The translations under genes and the position numbers were made by a program. Shown here one piece after another: positions 44,713-52,875 of a stretch of 64,000 nt of DNA; positions within the stretch are counted from its first letter, which is position 1, and each line of letters opens with the position of its first letter. This DNA comes from Pseudobdellovibrionaceae bacterium (lineage in GTDB: Bacteria; Bdellovibrionota; Bdellovibrionia; Bdellovibrionales; UBA1609): contig JACKAM010000001.1 in NCBI GenBank assembly GCA_020635075.1, positions 868,001 to 932,000 of the forward strand, in the 5' to 3' direction. The notes beneath the pieces are model-generated. The model saw nothing but the letters and a program-made list of their open reading frames with translations, did not search any database and had not been told where the DNA came from.

Positions 44713-44934
44713 TTGCCATTGAGATCGCCCCTTTCCCGACCATCCTCCGTAAATCCTCACGCGCCTTTCGGTCGCAGGCGCGTCTTCGGGTCGCATCATC
44801 TTCGATGCTGCGTCTCGGATACGCCCGTGCGCGACGGCAGAGGATTCGGATTCACGGGGATGCTCGTCAGGACCGATCCCACTGGCAAAGATGGGCCAGG
44901 ATTTGCGATCAAGTTTGTAAAGCTAGGAAGATAG
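44713..44934 (+). other. Gene-poor stretch with a possible gene fragment
   Basis: The 44604-45178 interval has no convincing gene. A 73-codon plus frame here ends GFGFTGMLVRTDPTGKDGPG and FAIKFVKLGR, which reads like the end of a real protein domain, while its first half is arginine- and proline-rich like random sequence. It may be the remains of a longer gene. The block CGGCAGAGGATTCGG... at 44835-44855 has an exact 21-bp reverse complement at 46939-46959. An octamer array and a terminator fill the rest. Confidence 0.3.
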
Positions 44935-45014
44935 GCTTTGAGTCAAGAAAAGAAGGGAGGAATATAAAGGTACACTACGTGTTACCAGTTCTTCGCATCC
45001 TGATATCCTGCCCC

Positions 45015-45094
45015 TTGGTATCTTGGTATCCTGGTATCCTGGTATCCTGAATCCTTGATCTCTTGATCTCTTGAACTCTTGAACTCTTGAACTC
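45015..45094 (+). repeat. Octanucleotide tandem array (TGGTATCC family, inverted to the first)
   Basis: Ten consecutive octamers: TTGGTATC twice, CTGGTATC twice, CTGAATCC, TTGATCTC twice, TTGAACTC three times, preceded by TGATATCC at 45001. TGGTATCC is the reverse complement of GGATACCA, so this is the same family as the array at 43488 in opposite orientation. The unit drifts stepwise along the array, as expected from slippage and point mutation. Confidence 0.9.
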
Positions 45095-45108
45095 CTGAGA
45101 TTCAATTG

Positions 45109-45141
45109 AAAAAAAGGCCACTCGATTTGGAGTGGCCTTTT
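45109..45141. terminator. Bidirectional intrinsic terminator
   Basis: GGCCACTC-GATTTG-GAGTGGCC is flanked by seven A residues on the left and TTTT on the right. On the minus strand it has a seven-T tail and ends the two-gene unit 46474-45179. Confidence 0.9.
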
Positions 45142-45178
45142 GAGGTCCAATATTCAATTTGATGGCTTTGGTCGTTGG

Positions 45179-45850
45179 TTACTTTTGTTGGCCGATGCCG
45201 TGGAGCTGGTTGAATTTGATCAGCTGGTCCGAGCCCGACTTGTAGAACATTATAATGTCTACCGTGGAGATTCCGTCCTTGGGCATGACGAATACGGAGG
45301 GCTTCTCGTTGCGGCGGATGGCTTCCAGAACCTGTTCGCGGAAGGCAATCACCACATCACCATCTTTAGCTGTCTTCAGTTGACCTGTGGTATCCACCAC
45401 ATTGTTCCACCAGTTGCTGTGCTTAAAACTAGGTCCAAAGTGAGCGGGCACTTCCACTTTTCCAGAGTAGATCTCATCCCAAGCCTGATCCAGAACCGGA
45501 TTCGGCCACATGATGACCCGAGCACCACTCTGTGGCTTCACCTTCACTTCACCCATAAAGGCAATCTCACCATTAGCCAAGGCCTTCTCGTCTAGAACAT
45601 ACCCAGCAAACTTGCTCCAATTGATACTTGCTGAGTACATTTTTGTCCGCGAAGCGCTGTCCCCAGCATTCTGAATACCAGCATCGGGTGAGGTTAAGAT
45701 CGCGTCCATGCCTGGATTCCAGCGAATTTCTGGCACCCTTCCAGCGCCAACGGTTCCGCCGCCACCAACATTATTTCCACCCGCCATTGCGCTGATACCT
45801 ACTGAAAGACTGACAAATGCAATGATAGAGATCTTAGCCATCATTTCCAT
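45179..45850 (-). CDS. Exported hypothetical protein
   Basis: 223 residues; ATG 45850 directly abuts the stop of the upstream gene, and GGAGG lies eight bases before it, inside that gene's end. Signal peptide MAKISIIAFVSLSVGISAMA, then a glycine-rich start GGNNVGGGGTVGAG. The body has helices and strands without known motifs (VKVKPQSGARVIMWPNPVLD, DVVIAFREQVLEAIRRNEKP). No cysteine in the mature part. Translational coupling suggests a link with the TIGR02147-like protein, which may control its expression. Confidence 0.75.
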   Translation of the reverse strand: MEMMAKISIIAFVSLSVGISAMAGGNNVGGGGTVGAGRVPEIRWNPGMDAILTSPDAGIQNAGDSASRTKMYSASINWSKFAGYVLDEKALANGEIAFMGEVKVKPQSGARVIMWPNPVLDQAWDEIYSGKVEVPAHFGPSFKHSNWWNNVVDTTGQLKTAKDGDVVIAFREQVLEAIRRNEKPSVFVMPKDGISTVDIIMFYKSGSDQLIKFNQLHGIGQQK

Positions 45851-46474
45851 TTAAAAATCCTCCGGTTTAATAGTCGAGCGAGAAAGGCTGACATAATATG
45901 GTTCTGGATTATCAACGGTGTCGACATTCTGGCTGGCGAGCTCCTGCAGTTCCATGCAAAACCGATTGTAAATCGCGTTGAATTTCTTGATCAGATGTTT
46001 ATTATTGGGAAGTACAAAGTATCGAAAGCCAGCTGTAGTATTCTGAGGGCGAGGCATCTTAGCCCATTCATCAAAGGCTCTCTGAATTGTGATGCCTGCC
46101 ATATCCGCGAAGATTCCCATATCTTCGCCGAACTGTAAATCAAGTTCAACTGGGGTAGCGGAGCGGACCACTTGATCATCCTGGATTTCAAGCAATCCTT
46201 TTTCCTCTAGCTCTCTCAAGACGATACTGAGCTCATTTAACAAAGAGTCATTGTGTAACTCAATGTAAGATTCCATTTCCTTAATAGACTCAAAGCCAGA
46301 ATAAAGGCAGAAGAGATAAATAAAAAAGCGACCCGGGTCGGTGGCGAAGCTAAAAGTCTCACGGCGAGGAGAAAATCCGGGAAGGACAATGTTTTCTTTG
46401 CTAGGCGTATCCTCAGAGTCCCGATTGCAGGCGGAACCATCTGCTTTTAGGTTTTCGAGTTTGGAATCCAACAT
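45851..46474 (-). CDS. Protein resembling the C-terminal (DUF4423) half of TIGR02147 regulators
   Basis: 207 residues. DPGRFFIYLFCLYSGFESIK, a winged-helix-like LSIVLRELEEKGLLEIQDDQ followed by VVRSATPVEL, and a late LIKKFNAIYNRFCMELQELA plus PEPYYVSLS give the layout of the DUF4423 region of TIGR02147 proteins, which are regulators typical of Bdellovibrionota and Fibrobacterota. The N-terminal HTH part usual in that family is absent; instead there are 45 unassigned residues. It is coupled to the exported protein downstream. The assignment rests on pattern only. Confidence 0.5.
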   Translation of the reverse strand: MLDSKLENLKADGSACNRDSEDTPSKENIVLPGFSPRRETFSFATDPGRFFIYLFCLYSGFESIKEMESYIELHNDSLLNELSIVLRELEEKGLLEIQDDQVVRSATPVELDLQFGEDMGIFADMAGITIQRAFDEWAKMPRPQNTTAGFRYFVLPNNKHLIKKFNAIYNRFCMELQELASQNVDTVDNPEPYYVSLSRSTIKPEDF

Positions 46475-47210
46475 AAGTGGGTCCTAACTATGCCTGCTAA
46501 AAGGTTAATACGCTTAAGAGGGCTCGGTTTTACCAAAGGTGGGGGAATAAAACCAATGGCATTTATTTGGTCCGGAATTTTTGTTGATGAGGGTGGAGGC
46601 GGGCAAAAAGGGACCGAGTGATATTGGGTAGTTAGGGCATTTGGTAGGGACGAAAGTGGGCAGGCTTTGGCAAAATTTACATCGTCAATTAGTTCAATTT
46701 ATCCGCCCCCTCCAGGCCATATTTGATCTCCATCAGTCTTTGCAACCACCCAAATTGTCTGCGAGAGCAGCAAAATTGGAGGGTTCATCCAGCGACGGCT
46801 TGAACGAAGCGAATACGCCAGGGATTGGGGCGGGCTCCGGAGGATCAATGGACAGCGATATCGGCTTGTTGATGGATGAGCCACAGAACCTTGGCTCGCC
46901 TTTATCTGGGGATAGGTCCGATTGTTGAGCCATTCACTGTGAATCCGAATCCTCTGCCGCGTCCTTAGATAGCGAAAGCAGTCTAAATTGGAGGGTTCAT
47001 CCAGTGATGGCTTGATCGAAGCGAATACACTAGGGGTTGGGGAGGGCTCCGGAGGATCAATATGCTTAAAACCGAGTTCGGCTTGGTGCTGCGCTCTGAG
47101 CGAGAGCGCTGCTGCCGGAAGGATGTTTGAGGTTTTAAGCGTGTTGATCGCAGGAGGCCGACACAGCCGTGAATGAACAGCGGAGATCAAGCAACATGGG
47201 GCCAAAAAAT
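46475..47210. other. 736-bp gene-poor, repeat-containing region
   Basis: No frame here looks like a normal gene. Long open frames exist on both strands across the repeats, but they overlap, lack ribosome sites and have odd composition. The region contains the diverged duplication at 46761-46850 and 46972-47062 and one arm of the 21-bp inverted match to 44835-44855. It may be a decayed gene. Confidence 0.6.
46761..47062 (+). repeat. Diverged 90-bp direct duplication
   Basis: The segments 46761-46850 and 46972-47062 align along their whole length with roughly a dozen differences and one small indel; both contain TTGGAGGGTTCATCCAG and GGGCTCCGGAGGATCAAT. In the plus frame both read KLEGSSSDGL(N/I)EANT, on the minus strand IDPPEPxPxPxVFASxKPSL. 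Changes fall at all codon positions, so coding status is unclear. Start-to-start distance is 211 bp. Confidence 0.88.
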
Positions 47211-47795
47211 TTAAGACTTCTTGAGCTCGTTAACCAAGCTCCGTATCCGCGCCAACCCCGGTAAACTCTTTTGCCGCTCCAATGCCACCGAGGCTTCGCG
47301 GAGAGTGGCAGCAAGAAGGCGTTTACGGAAGTTATCGGGGATTTGATCATAGAGTCGGGCCAGGGCCAGGGCGGTTGGGGAGAGCTGACCGGGCGAGGCG
47401 AAGTCTTTTTTTGAACTCTTGGTCCAAGCACTTGGGCCACCACTTTGGCTGCGGGACTGTTGAAGAGTCTGAGTGAGTATCACTTTACAAAGAGAACCGC
47501 CCTGCTGGGGGAGGGCCTGGGTGTCGTTTTCAAAGCGCAAGAGAAGTCCGTAACGAATCTCATCCCGGTTGTAGCCAAAGAACTTTAAAACCATGGCCAG
47601 CTTTTCGGGACTCAGATTTTGGTTCTGCTTATACTGCCCCTTAGGATCTTTAATGAGCACTTTAGCCAGAGTGGGAAAGCTCACCAAGTGTTCACTGCGT
47701 TCAGCGAAAGCCCGATAAGATAAGTCATTTCCCTTAAGTAGGTCGTCGAGCAGGGGGCGGTAGTGGCGGTAATTATAGATGATGGGCCTCTTCAT
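47211..47795 (-). CDS. Protein resembling the N-terminal half of TIGR02147 regulators
   Basis: 194 residues from ATG 47795; an upstream start at 47840 has no better support. IYNYRHYRPLLDDLLKGNDL, SYRAFAERSEHLVSFPTLAK and NLSPEKLAMVLKFFGYNRDE match the N-terminal helix-turn-helix region of TIGR02147 proteins, in which the opening Y.DYR..L, SYR.FA..AG..S.. and K.....A..L.L pattern is constant. The DUF4423 C-terminal half is missing; instead there is a low-complexity Gln/Ser stretch and a helical tail. A DNA-binding regulator is the best guess. Confidence 0.55.
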   Translation of the reverse strand: MKRPIIYNYRHYRPLLDDLLKGNDLSYRAFAERSEHLVSFPTLAKVLIKDPKGQYKQNQNLSPEKLAMVLKFFGYNRDEIRYGLLLRFENDTQALPQQGGSLCKVILTQTLQQSRSQSGGPSAWTKSSKKDFASPGQLSPTALALARLYDQIPDNFRKRLLAATLREASVALERQKSLPGLARIRSLVNELKKS

Positions 47796-47973
47796 AATGT
47801 ATCTAATATATATACAAGAAACGAATTTGACAAGCGGCAAAAAGGATTAGGTTGGTTAATCCGGATATATCAAATAAAAAACACTCATCTCAGTGACGAG
47901 CAGCTCCAAGCGTAGCAAAGGGCACCCAGGGAAGGGGGCTCAAGTTTTGGGTACTTCAATTGGGAGGTAGACG

Positions 47974-48645
47974 ATGAATGCAGGGGAACTTTTAGATAGC
48001 CAGTCACTTTTTTTGAGGCAGTGGATCCATGATTTGCGCTCGCCTCTCAGCGCTTTGGCCGTGGTCACCGATCGACTGCAGCAGCAAGGCGCTCAAGAAG
48101 CTGAAATTTTAGCGGCGGCCCTACAAAGGCTCCAGTCGCTCTCTGGAGATATGAACCCACTCGGTGCCAGTGATGCCTCAGTCACGCTCCCTACGGCACT
48201 GCAAAACCTTTTTCTGGAAAAACGCACCGAGTACGCTCAGCGTTCCGGTGTGGATTTCCAGTTCCTTAACCTCATGGCGGAGACCGTAAAGGTCTCCTTG
48301 CCTCCCTCCCTCTTTCAGCGAATGATCTCCAACCTAATTAATAACTCGGTGGAAGCAATTGAAGGGAACGGATGGGTTCGCGTGAAGGTGTGGCGGGATC
48401 ATGGTGACCTATATATTGAAATCGCAGATACAGGCCGGGGCATTCCTCCGGCTGTTCTATCTCGGGTAACTGATTGTGGTTTTAGCTATGGGAAAGATGG
48501 CGGTACCGGACTTGGACTTTGGCAGGCCTGGCAGGCGGCGAAGAGTGTCGGCGGCGCCCTGATCGTCGACTCCATTTGGGGGGAGGGAACCACCGTCCAG
48601 GTTCGCTTGCCCATTGAAAGCCAAGAGTATGCATCCTTGGGGTAA
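47974..48645 (+). CDS. Compact soluble histidine kinase without sensor domain
   Basis: 223 residues. A HisKA-like segment with the H box FLRQWIHDLRSPLSALAVV (His about 19) begins almost at once, followed by HATPase_c: MISNLINNSVEAIEGNGW (N box), IEIADTGRGIPPAVL (G1), GKDGGTGLGLWQAWQAAKSV (G2). No membrane or sensory domain. GGGAGGTAGACG precedes the ATG. All catalytic motifs are intact, so it should work when a partner supplies the signal. No response regulator is adjacent. Confidence 0.9.
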   Translation: MNAGELLDSQSLFLRQWIHDLRSPLSALAVVTDRLQQQGAQEAEILAAALQRLQSLSGDMNPLGASDASVTLPTALQNLFLEKRTEYAQRSGVDFQFLNLMAETVKVSLPPSLFQRMISNLINNSVEAIEGNGWVRVKVWRDHGDLYIEIADTGRGIPPAVLSRVTDCGFSYGKDGGTGLGLWQAWQAAKSVGGALIVDSIWGEGTTVQVRLPIESQEYASLG

Positions 48646-49111
48646 AAAAGTGTTTCAAAGAGGGATGAGACACCAGGGGGAGTCAGATCGAAATGAGGGG
48701 GAATTGGATAAATTGTCGAAGTTGTTTTCACTATTTTGAGACGATGAGACGCTCAGTTTGAGACACTTTTGTCTCAGCTTGAGAAGGCGATACAGTCAAA
48801 TCAAATTGAAATGGAATAGAGGTTTTCTGCGGGGAAAGCCTCTTTTTTTTAGGGCGAATATTTGCCATTCTGATTACGCCTTGGGTGTGTGTGTTGGGTG
48901 ATGTGTGTGTGCGACACTTTTTCCCCAATAAGCCTGCGTTGTCCGTTTTCTCTTTGGCCATCCAAAATAATTCGGGTCAGTTAAGACGTGTCCGTTATTC
49001 TTCGGGCGCGAGTAGTTAGGTGTGTTGTGATCTATCCACCAGTGCGACTTTGGTGTGGGCGATCGCAAGAGGGATGAAAAACAATTCATTAAGAATTGGG
49101 GAAAACGGGAT
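48646..49111. other. 466-bp intergenic region
   Basis: It holds a hairpin TGAGACA-CTTT-TGTCTCA at 48759-48776 amid TGAGAC repeats, a terminator at 48818-48851, and a GT-rich simple stretch at 48882-48916. The last 150 bp presumably carry the promoter of the Hint lipoprotein. One small minus-strand frame is present but not convincing. Confidence 0.6.
48818..48851 (+). terminator. Intrinsic terminator after the compact kinase
   Basis: AGAGGTTTTC / GAAAGCCTCT form a 10-bp stem with one G-T pair and a short loop, followed by eight T residues. Confidence 0.85.
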
Positions 49112-51505
49112 ATGAAGAGAACAGGTAAGTTCTTATGGGCATTTCTTGCCCTTGGGTTTCTTGTGGTTAATTTCCAAAACTGCTCTGAAGTGAAGTTTGC
49201 TAATCAATCTTCACTCAATGCCGCTAAAGACATAGACGGCGGAGGGAATGTGCCTCCTGAGCAAAACACCTGCAAAGGGGTTCCTGAAGGAATTCCCTGG
49301 ACAGTGGTCGATGGCTTTCTACGCCTCCCATCCCAATGTGCAGATGGTTCGCAGACCGAAGACCTTTATGAACTAGTCAAGGTTTACATTTGCGATGAGG
49401 GCCAAGTGTTTGAAACCAGCCAGCATGCGGGTCGTTTGATTGAGGTTGGGCAGTGCCAAAGGCCTCCTAATAAATGTGGTGACTATGAAGAGGGTCAGAC
49501 GCGAGAGAACTTTAACTACGAATCGCAAAAGGTTCCCTGTCCTGAAGACTCTGAAAACATGATTGAAATTACTTACTTGATTCGGGCAGGTGAGACTTGC
49601 CTTGAAGGTTCTTGGGCGTCCAACGGGCCGCCGATCCGGACCATCTTCCGCATCGATGATAGCCAGTGTCGGGTGAAGCCTCCTCAGGGACAAAATTGCG
49701 GCAACCGCAAACACAATGAGACCTGGACTGAAACCGAAACCGAGAAAAAAGAGGGCCAGTGCCAGGAAAATGAAACTGGCAAAATCGAATACGGCCGCGG
49801 CATTGAGCATCAGTATGTCTGTCTCAATGGCACGGTTTCGCGCACCGGTTACACGATCGGCAACTGGGAAGTGAAAAATAATCTTTGCCGCAAGAGCTGC
49901 GTGGAAGAGGGATTGATTCACGGTGAGACAAAAGTAAACATGAGTACAGAAAAGCAGGTGGAGGCTTGTGAAACCGGATTTTCCGGCTCGATCACCAGTG
50001 AGCGCAAGGTGACGACCACTTTGCTCTGCTCGGATGGGCAAGTCAGTCGTACAATCGAAAACGGCAACTGGAGTTTGGTGGAGTATAGCTGTAAGAGGGA
50101 CTGCGACAACGGCCGCAAGCATGGTGAAAACTGGAACTCCAGCCGTGAGGAAATGAAGAAAGAGGCCTGCCGCCCCGGGTACGTCGGTGAAATCCAATAC
50201 CGAAAGATAATCACCAACAACTACCAGTGTAATGATGGCAACGTCATTACTAAGATCATTGAAGGCAGCTGGACCGAGGTGGGCAACACCTGTAAGCGAC
50301 AGTGCGAAGGTGGGCGAATTGAAGGCGAAACATGGCAGTCATCCGATACAGAGACTCGCACCATAGAGTGCGGGGCCGGGTACAGAGGTAACGTTGTTCA
50401 AACCCGCACCACCACTCGGGTCTATATGTGTATGCCCGATGGAACAATCAAAATCACTGTTTCGATTGGTGAGTGGGTGGACAAGCAGCGCAGCTGTGTG
50501 CGCCTGTGCCCCAGTGGTCACAGTGAAGGCGAGACCTGGGAAAGACACCGCCAGGACTCCAGGTATCTGAATTGTCCAAAGAATTTCATTGGCTTTATCA
50601 AGCGGACGTTCAACTACAAAGAGTCCTTTGTTTGTAGGAACGGCAAAGATGAGCCGCTGCGAACTACGATTATCAATCATAAGGACGATAATCGCTGTGA
50701 GCCTTTCACCACCTCGGGCCGTTGCGGCGGAGATAAGGTCTCGGCAAGTCAGGTTAATGGCCGCCGGGCATGGGTAAGAAAGTGCAAGGATCATCCTGCT
50801 ATCAGCTTCTTTTACAAGCTGGGTGGGGAAAAGATATACACTAACAAAAACCACTACCCCACATTTGGTTACACCAAAAATGGCAAAGTCACCAGGTCTT
50901 GGGTTGCGCCGACTTCAACTTCGGCCAGCTGTCGCATTCCGGAGGGTGTGCGAATGGTGGGGCTCTGTACAGCAGGCTGCTTTACCCAGGACCAAAGAGT
51001 GCTTTTTGCCGGAAATGAGTACATCGGCATCAAGAGTGCTTGGGAGGCTGACGTTCAGGAAGTGATGACGGTAAGCCCTGAAAGTTTCTTTGAAGACATT
51101 CAATTGATCGCTGAGAAGATTGGCAACTTTGTGGTGGATGTGGCTCCGGCCAAGCAAACCATTCTTGAATTCCACACGGCTGGTGGAGGCAAACTACAGG
51201 TGACTGAAGGCCATCCAATGCTGACATCCGATGGTCGATTGGTTGAGGCGGTCAAATTGAAGACGGGAGACAACCTCGTCCTCTACAATGGTCAGGCCGA
51301 TCGAATTGTGGAAAGGCGCTCATTTGAGATATTTGATCGAGTTTACAACTTGTATCCAGAAACCAAGGACTTGTTGCAGAATCTGATTGTGGCAGAAGGC
51401 TTCCTGACGGGATCAGCCTACTACCAAAGTGAAGGCAATGAGCACATGGGACGCATCATCCTCAGGCATGCCCTCGTGGATGATCTGTTCCCGGAAAACA
51501 AATGA
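49112..51505 (+). CDS. Cysteine-repeat lipoprotein with C-terminal Hint (hedgehog/intein) domain
   Basis: 797 residues from ATG 49112. Signal FLWAFLALGFLVVNFQNC gives a lipoprotein with an FQNC lipobox of the kind common in Bdellovibrio. Residues about 50-190 are cysteine-containing. About five repeats of 67-70 residues follow (about 195-540), each with HGE(T/N)W, C..GY.G, C.DG and a closing C..(R/D)C. The C-terminal part begins AGCFTQDQRVLFAGNEYIGI with Cys623 as the likely self-splicing nucleophile, VTEGHPMLTSDGRLVEAVKL with the TxxH block (Thr698, His701), and VYNLYPE...LIVAEGFLTGS. This is a Hint domain able in principle to cleave or transfer the upstream part. A 27-residue tail follows. 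The next gene is 18 bp downstream. Confidence 0.87.
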   Translation: MKRTGKFLWAFLALGFLVVNFQNCSEVKFANQSSLNAAKDIDGGGNVPPEQNTCKGVPEGIPWTVVDGFLRLPSQCADGSQTEDLYELVKVYICDEGQVFETSQHAGRLIEVGQCQRPPNKCGDYEEGQTRENFNYESQKVPCPEDSENMIEITYLIRAGETCLEGSWASNGPPIRTIFRIDDSQCRVKPPQGQNCGNRKHNETWTETETEKKEGQCQENETGKIEYGRGIEHQYVCLNGTVSRTGYTIGNWEVKNNLCRKSCVEEGLIHGETKVNMSTEKQVEACETGFSGSITSERKVTTTLLCSDGQVSRTIENGNWSLVEYSCKRDCDNGRKHGENWNSSREEMKKEACRPGYVGEIQYRKIITNNYQCNDGNVITKIIEGSWTEVGNTCKRQCEGGRIEGETWQSSDTETRTIECGAGYRGNVVQTRTTTRVYMCMPDGTIKITVSIGEWVDKQRSCVRLCPSGHSEGETWERHRQDSRYLNCPKNFIGFIKRTFNYKESFVCRNGKDEPLRTTIINHKDDNRCEPFTTSGRCGGDKVSASQVNGRRAWVRKCKDHPAISFFYKLGGEKIYTNKNHYPTFGYTKNGKVTRSWVAPTSTSASCRIPEGVRMVGLCTAGCFTQDQRVLFAGNEYIGIKSAWEADVQEVMTVSPESFFEDIQLIAEKIGNFVVDVAPAKQTILEFHTAGGGKLQVTEGHPMLTSDGRLVEAVKLKTGDNLVLYNGQADRIVERRSFEIFDRVYNLYPETKDLLQNLIVAEGFLTGSAYYQSEGNEHMGRIILRHALVDDLFPENK

Positions 51506-51523
51506 TTCGGGAAATAAGGACGT

Positions 51524-52339
51524 ATGCAGAAGAGAAACATAATATTTGCTGTTTTGATGTTTACTGTAATGGGTGTGGCGGGAGTGATGCTTCTCAATCG
51601 GCCCGGAACCGAGGAAGATGGCCCCCGCCTTTCGGAAACTAACCAAGTTGCCTCTCCTGGGAGGGAAAATAAGAGGCAGGAGACTGAGTCAGTCGGTACG
51701 AGTGATTCGGCTGACCAACTTGTTCGGGGAGGGCATCAGGTGGCAGGCAAGGATCCTGGAGAGGCCTCGGCTGCCGCCGGCTCTTCCATTTTGTCAAAGA
51801 GTTCGCAAGAGGCCATTGGCGCGGGGTCTCTTCGCGGACATGTTTGGTCTCCAGAAGACCTGGCAGAGATTCTCCTAAACAGCGAGTCTCCCTTAGCAGG
51901 AACCTTGAAGGACTTTTTTGCCGTCAAACGCAAACATCTGCGTACACCAGAAGAGGACGCGGCGCTAAAAGCTCAACTAAGTGATGCCAATCAAATTCAA
52001 TCTTTGGCTGAATTTCTAAAAAGCAAGGATAGGGCGGCCTACACAGCGGCTGACGAGGCTCTACGCTTGACAGCAGTGAGTTTTATTAATGAGGCAGTTC
52101 GCTTTGAGGAAAACCCGAGTCGGATGGACGCGGTCGAGGCGGCCAAGACGGTGGTATTGGCAGACAACATCCGCCCTGAGTTTTCACGTGATCTCAAGGT
52201 TTCTTTGGCGGGAGATAAAGTCGAGCTGGCGATGCAGCTCATTCTCTATTTTCCAGAAACCCGCAATCAATTGGTGGCTTCGTCAACGGGCACTAATCAA
52301 GAAATTGTACGCCGGGCTGCTGACTACGTCGGCGAGTGA
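51524..52339 (+). CDS. Membrane-anchored hypothetical protein, partner of the Hint lipoprotein
   Basis: 271 residues. One N-terminal membrane segment (about 6-24, IIFAVLMFTVMGVAGVMLL) keeps the rest in the periplasm. A low-complexity, Ser/Gly/Glu-rich linker (about 28-100) leads to a helical C-terminal domain (about 105-271) with KLAELAEILLNSES-like helices and ILYFPETRNQLVASS. No family recognised. The 18-bp spacing and shared orientation indicate an operon with the Hint lipoprotein, so it may help in its folding, processing or immunity. Confidence 0.78.
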   Translation: MQKRNIIFAVLMFTVMGVAGVMLLNRPGTEEDGPRLSETNQVASPGRENKRQETESVGTSDSADQLVRGGHQVAGKDPGEASAAAGSSILSKSSQEAIGAGSLRGHVWSPEDLAEILLNSESPLAGTLKDFFAVKRKHLRTPEEDAALKAQLSDANQIQSLAEFLKSKDRAAYTAADEALRLTAVSFINEAVRFEENPSRMDAVEAAKTVVLADNIRPEFSRDLKVSLAGDKVELAMQLILYFPETRNQLVASSTGTNQEIVRRAADYVGE

Positions 52340-52465
52340 GTCTGCGTCAGGTGAGATCCCCGTAAATTTGAATAGAGACCACTTAGGTGTCCAGAAAACA
52401 CTTCAAGGCTTGTGTTTGTTGTTGGCGATTGGGAAACTACGAGGGCTAACCTGAGAAGACAACTG

Positions 52466-52813
52466 ATGCGAATAATGTGGTCTGCGAATACTCTCCTCTT
52501 CTTTCTGTGCTTCTCGAGCCCAAGTTTTGCCTGTGGGCCCGCTGAGCAAACCTGGACCTGGGCAGGAGTCAACCAGTACCGTCCTGAGCAGTGTAGCTGC
52601 GAAGAACTGAGGACGGCCCTTAACGAAGAGCAAGTCATTTACCTAGGAACTTATTGGAAGGGCATCTATTTGTTTTCCAGCCCCGAGGAGTGCCGTCAGA
52701 GTTTCTCCCAGAATCCGCGCAAAGGCGAAGTCAGGGATAAAAAGGGGCGCGAGTGCAAGATCGGTTTTTCTTGCTTGGGGAAACACATGGCAAGTCTGAA
52801 GACCAATAAATAA
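52466..52813 (+). CDS. Small exported cysteine-rich protein
   Basis: 115 residues from ATG 52466. Signal peptide MRIMWSANTLLFFLCFSSPS ending SFA. Six or so cysteines in the mature part (ACGPAEQ, EQCSCEE, EECRQSF, RECKIGFSCLG) suggest disulphide bonding. It ends 62 bp before the convergent metallopeptidase stop. No family recognised. The ribosome site is weak, so the start is chosen by the signal peptide. Confidence 0.7.
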   Translation: MRIMWSANTLLFFLCFSSPSFACGPAEQTWTWAGVNQYRPEQCSCEELRTALNEEQVIYLGTYWKGIYLFSSPEECRQSFSQNPRKGEVRDKKGRECKIGFSCLGKHMASLKTNK

Positions 52814-52875
52814 ACCGGTTTCTCATCAATCCGTGCCAAAGGCGACGAAGCGCTTCATCCGTCTCAGAGAATTGA

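Noticed and set aside
46699..47205. A 168-codon minus-strand frame across the duplicated region, and a plus-strand frame at 46641-46928
   Set aside because: Both strands are open over the same repeats, there is no ribosome site, and composition is atypical. The region is better described as repeat or decayed sequence.
48731..48961. A 76-codon minus-strand frame with a basic, Lys-rich middle
   Set aside because: It runs antisense through a terminator and a GT-rich stretch and has no good ribosome site, so it was not accepted as a gene.
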